Assembly (NCBI RefSeq): GCF_001039355.2
Contig: NW_019775659.1
Location: 124,682 to 188,681 of the forward strand
Reading direction: 5' to 3'
Length of the DNA: 64,000 bases
Source: Lingula anatina
Lineage: Eukaryota > Brachiopoda > Lingulata > Lingulida > Lingulidae
Part shown: positions 39,001-51,000 of the stretch, one piece after another
How the letters are laid out: each line of letters begins with the position of its first letter
Position numbering within the stretch: position 1 is the first letter of the stretch
Program-made: the position numbers and the translations under genes
Notes under the pieces: model-generated
What the model was told of the DNA's origin: nothing
Seen by the model: the letters and a program-made list of their open reading frames with translations, nothing else
Database searches by the model: none

Positions 39001-42000
39001 GGCAACTTCTGAAGGAAGCTGGTTCCCAATGGTACTGTTGACACCAACCAAATCTTGACCAAGGGAGGTCAGTGTATGAGGTAGAGAGGTGACCTGGTTC
39101 AAAGTTGGCTTGTTTAAGATGCTGCCAATGATGGAAGTGTTGGAATTGCCTGTTGGAGAAATCTTAGAGGCCGTGGTATTCTTGGCATTGGCAGAAACTG
39201 GCTCAGTTGAGGCCACAGTCTGAGGTAACGAGGTAACTGGCTGCACAGTTGCCTTGTTTGAGGAGATGCTTTCAGTGGTGGTAGTTTTGGATGCATCTGT
39301 TTGAACAGTGGAATTCTTGTTCTGGGCAGAATCTTGCTCAACTGGGATTGTGACTTTTGAAGATACATGTTCCTTTGGAGTCATGGTAGTCCCGACAGTA
39401 TTCACTGTGTTTGTGTCAGCCTCTCTACTTGGCTCACCAACAGGGATGTTTACAGTGTGTGCTTTTATCTTTTTGGGATTTCCCCCTTGGGCAATGGAAA
39501 GATTACCATCGGATGCTACAGTGGCAGAAAAGATAATATGCTTGTTTCCGACTGCTGTGAAGGGGCTATTAGCTTCAGTTACTGAGGNCATCGGCATCGG
39601 CATCGGCATCGGCATCGCCATCGGCGACGACGGCGACGACAGACGCAGGTGATGGCAATATGTACAGACACATCTGTGTCTGTACATAAAAATATAAAAT
39701 GTTTATTACACTTTTCCATAGAAAATGATCAACTTAACCAACCAACTTAACAACCTCCCCCTAAAATACTGATCATTTGAATTTCTGATTTTGCCCTTTC
39801 ATTCAAATCTTTGAATTGTTCAGAACAGAATTTAGATGCACAGAATTTTGGTCAGCATAGTAAAAATCAAGTTTTCCCTTCAATCTGCCTTACCTAGTCA
39901 TGTGTATTTTTTTATCCAAGCGGATGTATGACGGTGCCTTTACACCTTCAATCATGACCAGTTCCTGAAAGAAAACAACCATATTAGTTTCACTGGTAAA
40001 AGGAGCAAGCAAAACTAAGACCCCATTCCCATAGATTTTAGATAGATCTATCCCTGTGGGGAGTCTCACTAGATTACTGTCAGCTTAGCCGGCTTAAGAA
40101 TCTGTCCCGCCTATTAAAAGCTGAAAGGGGGAAATTACCTATGGTGCGCACTCAGCTGACTGCAATTTAGCGTGAACCCCCAGGGACTTAGGTCGATCTA
40201 AATCTAAATCTCTGGATCGATCTAAATCTCTTGGAATGCACCCTAACACTGGTAGCTAAAATCTGTTTCAAGAATTTGAAAAGTAAGAATTACCATTGGC
40301 AAAAAATATCAACATTATAACTGACTCTGGCATTTTAATCATTTTTCATCTTTTTTACATCCTTTTTATTTTACTCTTATTATTATTATTATCATAATTT
40401 AATTAGGTCATCCATTTAATTAATTTAACAATTTACTCTCCATTTATTTCCATTCCCATCATCTAATCCACTTCATTATTCCATCCACCCCTTTTGAAAT
40501 CCAACTTGGTCGATAAATGATTGTTTTTGTTTTTTTCAAATATGTAGCCTTTATTCCCTTAATTCAATTTGGCTGCAGAATTCTTGCTCACTGCCTCAGG
40601 CTAAGGCTGTCCTCATACCTCTGTGAACTCCACCTGGTGAGTAAGCTGCTTGGCCTGGATGGGAGACTTTCGTTTATTCCTCTTAACACTCACTGCTGCC
40701 CCAGGACCCACCACTGCCTCGTGGTTTACCATCATGCGCAGTCGGGTTGCCTCCGTCTCTTCATAAGTCTCTATGTCTATCTCCTCACTGTCATACTGCA
40801 GTTGTATCAAAAATAAAATATAGAAAACCTTAGTGGAAGCTACATTTCGATGACTTACAATCAACATAAAAACAAGTAAAATATTGTCATAACATTAGTT
40901 AAGCTTAAATAATCTCAACAAAGTTGATCCTTAATCTCCTCAAGATTGTGCATTTTATAAAGTTTAAAAAATTGACACCACTCATATATGTATTCATATA
41001 ATTCAATATTTCATAAAGACTACAAAAAATGCACTGTAAAACCCTCTGCAAACTAACCATTATATTCTTTTCATGCAAATACTGCAATCAGTGTACCAAG
41101 CAAGAACTTCTACAAACTTTCAAACATCCATTAAATACTACCCAACAATTCCAAATAAAATATATCAAGACATCATTTTATCATGAAAATCATTAGTCTA
41201 CTGACCTCGCTGTCTGATGACAGACCAGGGGAGCTTGACCGGCTTAGTGCTGGGGATGTAGCAGGCACTGCCGACACCTTCTTGATTTGTGGCAACGGTA
41301 CAGGAGATTCAACACGAACCTCTTGTTTTGACTTGCGTTTTGATGCCCTGCTTGCAGGCTGTACTACTGCCGGGGAATTAGAAGTTATGGATGCACTGGA
41401 AGCAGTAGTGACATTTGGTTCTGGCACAGTAGGTAAATCCTCTTTTTGTCCCTGTGGTTTGTTGGCACCACTAGGACCATGTGCACTTTGTTTATAAACT
41501 GGTTTTGACATTAAAACCACACTTTCATCTTCACTGGTCTCACTTTCTTTTAAAATTTCTTTCCTGACATCCCGATTGACACCCTCACCCTTCTTGTCAA
41601 CTTCTCCAACATCCTTCGTACATGCAGCATCATTAGAATCTACCACAGCATCTTTTTTCACCACTTCTCTATTCTCAGCCTTGCCTGCATCTTCCGATTC
41701 ATCATCAATCCTCACAGGGGCAACATCTCCAGCTCCGACCTCTCCATCCTCATCACTGCTCTCCTCAGCTTGGGCCTGATGCACTGTTATCACCTCACCT
41801 GTGGTATCATCAAAGAACTTGAAGTCTAATATCTCTTCATTGAATTCTGCATTACCCTCTTCTGCCCCAGCCAGTTTGGTTTTTTTACTAGGTGCTTTAT
41901 CAGCCTCCATTTCTGCATCAGATGCAGATCGTTTCTGATTTTTGTTAGGGAATTGCATCGCGCACTGGTCTACAGGGGTGCTGGTGGTGGTGGTGGTGGT

Positions 42001-45000
42001 GGTGGTAGTGGTGGAGTCCTTTATGCTATGGGTTGTGGTCTGAGGAAGAGAGGAGGTCTGGTTCATAGGTGCCATGTGGGTTGAGGAGCTGCTACCTGTG
42101 ACTGTAGTCTTGATGGCAACTTCTGAAGGAAGCTGGTTCCCAATGGTACTGTTGGCACCAACCAAATCTTGACCAAGGGAGGTCAGCGTATGAGGTAGAG
42201 AGGTGACCTGGTTCAAAGTTGGCTTGTTTAAGATGCTGCCAATGATGGAAGTGTTGGAATTGCCTGTTGGAGAAATCTTAGAGGCTGTGGTATTCTTGGC
42301 ATTGGCAGAAACTGGCTCAGTTGAGGCCACAGTCTGAGGTAACGAGGTAACTGGCTGCACAGTTGCCTTGTTTGAGGAGATGCTTTCAGTGGTGGCAGTT
42401 TTGGATGCATCTGTTTGAACAGTGGAATTCTTGTTCTGGGCAGAATCTTGCTCAACTGGGATTGTGGCTTTTGAAGATACATGTTCCTTTGGAGTCATGG
42501 TAGTCCCGACAGTATTCACTGTGTTTGTGTCAGCCTCTCTACTTGGCTCACCAACAGGGATGTTTACAGTGTGTGCTTTTATCTTTTTGGGATTTCCCCC
42601 TTGGGCAATGGAAAGATTACCATCGGATGCTACAGTGGCAGAAAAGATAATATGCTTGTTTCCGACTGCTGCGAAGGGGTTATTAGCTTCAGTTACTGAA
42701 GTCATAGTGGTAGTGGTAGTAACACCTAGACTGTGTTCTGGTTTCTTCTGACTCATTGTGCTTGCTTTACTTGCAGTGAGTGTAGTACTTTTAATAGGAG
42801 TAGTAGTAGAAACCTTAGGAGTAAGGAGTATCACGGATTGGCCAGAGGCACCTATGGCACCCTGTAACCCTGGTGCCTTATTTATTAGGGGACTCTGACT
42901 TGCTGTTGGAAGTAGAAGTGAACTAGATGTTTTTTTATTGCCTGAACTGTAAGTTAATGGTATGGCATACTGCCCATTGGCCAGTCTGATAGCCCCCTGC
43001 ATGCTCTGGAGGACCTTCAATGGGAGAACTGGTGCTGCTGTCCTCGTTTGTTGTTCTAAAATGACAAAATATAAAATACTGAGCTTTAATACTAATAGGA
43101 AATTTTGCAGCCAAATGTTGTTATACTTGTGAACAACATCTTTGTATGCAAAGAATACCCACTTAAAATAGCATGCTTGGCATTTGAGGATTTTGTGAAA
43201 TTGAAACCATGCACAGATGGGAACATGGATTTTGACTGTACCTCTTGGGTAAAAAACTTTACAATTTATTTTCAAGTATTACAATATACCTGAGGGTGGC
43301 AAAGGCACCAAATGTACAACTTCCTTTCCTGTCTCCTTGGTACTGCTGTCCACCCTCATCATTGGCATCAAATGCTGGGGATTCACAGGAATTAGAAGTG
43401 GACTCACTTTGGCAGTCCCACTGACAGGGATAAGAAGCTTTGTTACAGCATTGGAATTCTTGGCCACCTTGGACCTAGATGTCTTCTTTGGAGTGGTCAA
43501 CCCTTTAGGCTGTGGAATTTTACTTACAATAGATGGCTGTCCACTTGTGTTCATAACTACCAAATGCTGCCCTGTGCAAACTACAGGCTGCTGGGTAATG
43601 ACTGTAGCAGCCTGTTGACCACTGGTAAGTAATGACTGCTGACCACTGAACATTCCAGATTTGGATGTTGTGGAAGTGGATGTTGCTTGGTTGAGCTTTG
43701 CTGTGGCACCAATAGTGGAAGTGGAGGCCCCTACATGCTGCATGGTGTTTCCAGAGATTGCACTTACTGTAGTTGTAATCATGGTATGAGCAGCAGCCCC
43801 CACTGAAGTAGAAGCAGCAGCAGAACTGACAGCTGATTCTAAGATCTTCGCAACCAGTGCTCCCATTCCATCCAGATGCTTAGCCATCTCTTGAGGATTC
43901 TCTGTTTTACAACTGGTATCATTTGGACTGCTGTTGGTAGACATGGCTTCAGGTTGGGGCTGCTGCATGGGTTTACTGCTGTCACTTGAACCGGCAGATG
44001 CACCTTCAGCAGCCTGCTGCCCTGGTGTCACTTGTGGCTTGGTTTGAATTGACACTGGAATAGGCTGAATACTGGAGTCTTCCTCCATGACTGGCAAACC
44101 CTGCTGCTTCATGGCTGACATCACTGTTTGTCCAGGGGCAACAGATACCTGGATTTTCACGATTGTTGTCTCTATCCTTGGGGGCTTTCCTGGACCCTGT
44201 GGCACTGTAGCTTTAATCAACAATGGAACAGGCACTACTTGTATTCCAGAACCAGAGCTATTACCAGTACCACTGGCACCAGTGACACCAAGGAGACTTG
44301 TGCTACTGGCATTACTAGAACTGGTGTTACCAGATTCTTTGCCTACAGTAGAAAGATCTGTCGGCAAAGCTGTTTTACTGCCTGTTAACACTGGTGCCAC
44401 AGATGTGGTCTGTGGCAACTGCTGAGCTGAAACAAGATGCACTGGTGCTGCCCCCTGCTGTGAAGATACTAGCTGTACTGGTGCAGCCCCCTGCTGACCA
44501 GCCATAAGCTGAACTGGTGCTGCCCCCTGGGGGCATACCACATTAAATGGTGCTGTCCCCTGCTGGCTGGACACCAGATGTATTGGTGCTACCCCCTGCT
44601 GTGAGGGTACCAGTTGTATTGGTGTTGCCCCCTGTTGGCTAGACACCAGCTGAATTGGTGTTGCCCCCTGTTGGCTAGACACCAGCTGAATTGGTGTAGC
44701 CCCCTGTTGGCTAGACACCAGCTGAATTGGTGTAGCCCCTTGTTGGCTAGACACCAATTGAATTGGTGTTGCCCCCTGTTGAGAAGAAACTAGTTGTACT
44801 GCTGCTGCACCCTGCTGGCCTGACACCAGCTGAATTGGTGCTGCCGCCTGCTGAGATCTCAGTGCCTCAGAGGACAAGAGCTGGACTGGTACAGGTTCTG
44901 GGGCTACTGATGTGCTGACCTCACCATTATTTTGACTCTTGGGAATTTCTGAAATAAACACAAAGACCCTTGTGAATATATGTTTGAAATAGATATGCTC

Positions 45001-48000
45001 AAAGTGAATAAAAATAAAGCAATGTCATGTACACAGCAAAATAATTTTATGTATCATGTTTTCAAGTTTCATAAAAGGGTATTAAAAACTCCAAATTTCA
45101 TTATTTATGTTCTTATTGCCCATACTTACTCATATATGTATAAACTGGTGAAACATTTTCATTTATGCTGAATGTGCTATAACCCGCACATTGTTAAAAT
45201 TAATATATATATATATTAGTGCTTCTGTATTTAAGTTGACAACACTTCAGGGAAAAGATGACAATGTTCAGAGATATATCTTCATACCTGATATAGATGG
45301 GAGCACACCAGGAAGGCCAAAACCTTGAACAACAACAGGAGCTGGTAAAATGGGTTTTTCAGTGGGAGGCTCCTTCACAAGGTTTATATCCCCAGCAGCA
45401 GTAGGGCCAGCCCCTATCTGCGCCTTGATCTTGTCCAGAGCAGTGACACCTTGTGGTGGCTTTGACATTTGCATCTTCTTTATACGCAGCAGTTCAGAGG
45501 CTGTCATTGGCCTAGGTTTATCTAAAGAAGGGCATCCGTTAAACACAATTGCCTTTCGTTTTTGGATACTGTAACAGTTTGTTGCACATGAACATACGAG
45601 ATTTGTTAATTACTTTTTTTCCTTTTTTTTTCAAGTTGACGCTACTTCAAATTCAGAAAATATGATCAGAAAATGAACAAAACTGACTGCATCATATAAG
45701 CTATGATAGTTTCAGTTGTTATCAGTCATATTTCAATTTTGACTACTCTACACTACAATCTCCTTAAAATAGACTTCTTCAGTATCTTTCCCTGAACTCC
45801 TTTTAACACTCTTAGTAAAAGAATAAAAACTGGGGTTTCTTCTGAAGTACTTTAAAAATCTAACTAAAAAAAAACAGATCTGCCAAAAAAATTTGATTCA
45901 GGGGGAATTTCCTTTTTGGTAAAGATAAAAAAAACATAAAAAAGCAGCTCAATTACAAATTATTTGCATTTCAATATTGTATTGATAAAATCCTGCAAGA
46001 TGTCTTCAGGGGGCTACAGACATGTTACATTGTCATATCAACTTTTCAGAGCTTCCTCATTCAATGTAAGTTAATTGTTGGTTTAAGAAACTAACAGCTT
46101 AAAATACAGCTGATAAAATACTTTAATATAAAAAATAATAAGTATTTTTTCAAACGTTTTTAAGCCCACATATTATACCTTTCTTTGCCTTCTCATCCGC
46201 CATCTCTCTGTCAGTCTTCTCCACCTCTATGTCCTCCTCCTCGCCGCTCTCCTCACCACCTATGGGTCCGATAGACAGCTTGGTGGAGCGCGATGGGGAG
46301 ATCCCCTTGTTCATCACACCACCCGTGTGAATCCTAAAGTGACTCAGGCCTGATATAGAGGGGGGTGGTGCCACCCTGTTCGTGGGTGGTGGGGTACTTG
46401 GGGCATTTGTTCTTGAAACGGAAGTTGCACTTGCTGGTTTAACATTATCCTTGGGTTCCTCTTTCTTTTCTGCCATCTGTTTCAGCATCAAGTTAAACTT
46501 AGTTTTTTCCTTTTTCAAAACTTCTTTGTAGTTTGGCAGCAGCTTGCTTATCTTAACTCGTATGGGATACATCTCTTTGCCCAGCTTGCTCTGGAGTCTG
46601 TATGGAATAGCAGTAGGTTTTGCTCCTTTTGGTTGTATTTCCACCACATACTCTCCCACTAGCATACTGACAGGGTCTGGGGACACAGTATGACCAGGAG
46701 GCACATACTTGGCAATACTGTTCAAAATGTTCTGTCGGTTCATTCCCCACTTACAATTCGACTTAATTTGCAACAAGCGTGACATTTGTTGATCTACTGT
46801 GTTATCACCCGCAGTGGCGCCATCTTTTGAGCTGTCACCTACAGAAGTGGTGCTACCTGAAGACTTGTCATCTGAACTGCCTAGAGTAGTGGTGCCATCT
46901 TTTGAGCCATCCTCCTTGCTTTGCTTGGGTTCAAGCAGAACCATTTGAGATGAGTAAGTCCCAACTTCAAACATCTTCTGACTCAGGACTTTCTGCATGG
47001 ATGGAATTTCTGCTGCACTCCTATAAAGGTATCAGATATGCTTTCCTTAATATTTGTTCAATTGTAAATATGTGTTTACAATATTCCCCATTTATTATAA
47101 AACACCATATTGATGCAATGCAACATAACCTACAAAGATTTTTTAATACAAACTGTCAAAGTGGAAATGCCATTATGATTGTATAATTTTCTCAAAACCG
47201 TAAGAATTTAACTGTTGCCAATGCTCCAAACACCTAGAGCAGTTAAAATGCCTTTATTTAGGGTAAAATAAGGTAAGAAATGACTGATGATACAAGAACA
47301 GATTCCAAGCATAAAAAGCACCTGGCTATTGGACACCAAAGCAATTGCTTGACTCACATTTTACTATTTTCTTTATTAGAATCAGTATTAGCACTTGTCT
47401 TGTCCTCAACAGTCTTCTTCATATCTTTCTTATGTGATTTCTTCAACTTTTTCCTCTCTTGTTCTTTGGCATTTCCTTCACTCTGTACTTTCTGTATACT
47501 CTTTTCAGTTCCAGCAACATGTCTGCAAAACAAAAATCGAGAATAAGAGAGGTATGACCACCTTCTTTTAAATTATCAATGACCACACTGGGATAATACC
47601 ACAGTTCATAATTAATTTGAACAATACTTACTGGCAACATAACAAGACAAAAGGTTGTGAGCAGTTTTTAATGTCAGATTACTTTTGAAGATTAGCATTT
47701 TTAAACACAAGTGAATTTAATCTTAAAGATAAAAATTTACAATAAAAAAACTCAAAATTAAGATACCTTCTACTGACAGGAATATACACAGTGGTTCTGG
47801 CGCAAGAATTAAAATCATCTCTCATGACTGCATCACTGTCCTCATTGTCAATATCTATTTCGAAGTCTTCCTCTTCTTCATCCTGTATCATCACCTTGGA
47901 GGAAAAGGTGTGGACGACTTGCTGAAAATAATAGTAATAATATCACAATTTTCAATAGATATTAATAGATAACTGTGCATATAAACAAACACAGCATTAT

Positions 48001-51000
48001 CAAAAGTAAGTGAGGGCTACGAAAGTCTTTTAAAGATATATTCAATATTAAAACAAGACAGATATAATGGATTTAACATACTGTAATAGACAAAGTATAA
48101 ACACAAACAAACAGAATATTAAAGCAATGTCCAAATTTAAAGAATTTAAGACACATTTATCTACCAAATTAAAAAAAAATCTATTATTATTAATACACAC
48201 AAATGAATATGCACTGACCTGTTTTATGGCTCCACTCTTGGTGTGTAGAAGAAAGGTAGACTGTGCACCAGAAGCTGAGGGATCAGCAAGCAAGGCAGGT
48301 GTTGGTTTAGACCCTGGTTTTTGTGCTTTCTGATTAGTTGATGGTGCCTTCTATACAGAAGAGAAACATGGTATTAATATTAGTCCTCTTAAATTTGGCT
48401 AATGAGTTGGGGACTTTTGGGGAAACCAGAAGATGCTGTATCTGAAAGATTTGTTAGGTCATTCTGGTATGCAGTATAACTGAAAATTGCATGTTGTGGC
48501 CAGCAGTGGGTGGGATAAAGAAAGATTGGATTAATTATTCGCTTTCTGTGATGGGGTAATACCAATTTTTTGGCCTGCACATATTAAAGTAATTCTGTCT
48601 CCACTGGGCTTGGGATTTGGAGAGATAAATATAATACCCATATGCAATGCTCAAGCAATGCTAGAGGTCATAAAAGGATACGTGGTTGAATTTGAAATGT
48701 AGTTTGTGGAACCACAGGACAACAGGAAAATTAAATTAGTCTTCTGTGGTGAGCTAATAAGAAATGCATAGTCAGCTTAGACTGTCCATACTTAGAATAG
48801 CTCTTAGTAATGAACATCAAATGTTGTTTTTACAAAAACTTAATATATAATACCTTCTTAGATTTCTTCTTCTTCTTAAGAAAAGGATGCTGCAGTGACC
48901 CAGCTTCATAGAAGATAAGGGAAGAGCGTCTATCCCTATAGACCTCTGGTTGCTTTGGTTTTTGTTGTAGAGTCTTCAACTGGCTTCTGTCACGCAGTTT
49001 TGTTTGAGGTGGAGCCCATAGAGGATCATCACTGCTCTCACAATGACACTCAATCTGGCATTCCTCTTTGCCGCAGTTTTTTTTTCCAGAATGGGTCTTG
49101 TCACTGCCATGCCTTCCACCTAGGCTTTCGCAAATGCATCCCATGCGACAATACTCCTTTGGACAGGGTGTCTTTCTACTTAACCCCACCTGCTGGGAAT
49201 CACCATGATCATAGTCAACTGATGTCGATGGCTCGCACAGGTGGCACACACAGCCATACCTACAGCCTAGAATGGGATGAAAACAGGGTCTATTATGCTT
49301 CGATGTAAAACAATTTTTTTTTTTTAACAAAAAACATTTTTAGGAAATGTTTTTATCTTGTTATCTTCTTCTTAGATGATAAATCCATCTATATGTCAGG
49401 TATATTAGAGGCATCTCTATTATAATTATTAGTAATATAATAAACCCATCTTGTTTAGGGTACCTAAAAAATTATAATGGCTGTACCTGGTTTGTTACAG
49501 GCCCCTGTGTCACTCACTAATGGATATTTCTCTGGAGAAAGGTGACTGGTATCCAGAGTAGATACTGCATCTAGCACCATCGTCCTGGTCAGAGTGACTA
49601 GGCCCATTTTTTTCCCTACAGAGAAATATAGTTCCTACCTATATATTTGTCCATTATTTATCATTATTATAGCATATTATTTTCATTACTTTTCTTTTGT
49701 TAAATACTTTTACTCCAAACTAATAGCAAATGAAAATGTTAAATATACTTTTCAAAGAAAATTCAAATGGGTGTTTAAAATTTTTTGTTTATAATAAATC
49801 AAAATCAATGTCACCAATCTTTTTTTTTTTTTAACGTCTTCATTCAGTCTAGTGAAGGGAGCAAAGATTTTGTCAACATGTAATGCAACCATTAAAACAA
49901 TGTACATTTATCTAACAAATTTTTAAAAAATCTATCAATTTTAAAATTTTAAATGTTATTACTTATAGTACTAACTTTATAAATGAAATCTTATTGTCAA
50001 AAATCACTTGAAAGATTTGCTTACCTCCAGATGATCCAGGCTTGAATATGCCAGTGCCTTTCTTTGGGTCTTCAGGTTTTTTAAAATCATCACCTTTGGT
50101 CTTCCTGTGGGTAAAGTGGATACCACGGTTCCTCTTCCTCTTCAGTGCCAAACCCATCTGCTTGATCTTCTTTGGAGATATTTTCCTGAGGAGCTTTTGT
50201 TCCGATTTCCAGTGGAGTTTCCCAGATTTTGTGAGATGCACATTTATCCCTGTGTTCTTTTGAATCACCTCAGGATCTACATTCTTTTTTGGCACATTTT
50301 TTATTTTTGAAGAGTCACTGGATTTCTTAGGAGTTTGCCGATTCTTCAACTTCCCATATTCCTGTCTAAGTAACCTTTGGTACCGTTCAAAGTTCTGTCC
50401 ACCAAACATTTTGGCCTCTTTTGGCAGCAATGTGCTATAGCCTTCCTGTACTTTCATAGCCTTTAAATTTTGTAACATGTTTTGTGTAGAGAGCATGCGT
50501 AAAAAATCTCTTTTTTTCTCCAGAGACATCTGGGCCTCCAAACCCTGTTTGGATGAGAATGATGCAAATACAATACCATCCACTGTTGTAAATTCTGGAG
50601 TAATCTCCTCAATAATGGCAGCATCCTCGGCCATCTCAGCAACAGTTTTAGCATGAGGAACACCTGCTTCACTTGGGCCATTTTCTTCTATAGCAAAACT
50701 ACTCCTAATTTCTTTTCCTTCTTGTTCCAAATACTTCTCCAATTCATCACTCACAAATGCAGATGCCTTCTTCTTTGGGTCTACAGGCTTTTCAAACAAG
50801 CTGTATGGGTTGCTTTCACTAACCGGTTCTGGTAGGAGCTCTTCATTCACTTTTTGTTCTACCTGTTCACCACCATTTTCACTGGCATCACAATTCTGAT
50901 CCGTTGTGGACAAATCCTTGCTTCCCAACAGCAGTGAAAGGTCAGCAAATTCACCAACTTCTTCGCAGACATGGTCCACCATCTCATACAGCAGGTCAAG

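Noticed and set aside
38053-39687. 544-aa ORF with a Met-Pro repeat at its N-terminus
   Set aside because: It crosses the N at 39588. The Met-Pro part is translated CATCGG repeat from an adjoining contig; only the part after the N is MGA exon.
41183-42751. Ser/Leu-rich plus-strand ORFs opposite the MGA exons
   Set aside because: Antisense reading of the low-complexity Thr/Ser-rich MGA exon; no independent support.
32620-43055. Real tandem duplication of MGA 3' exons
   Set aside because: Block edges coincide with single Ns, and the middle block exactly bridges its neighbours; an inserted alternative haplotype is simpler. Kept as the alternative in the findings.
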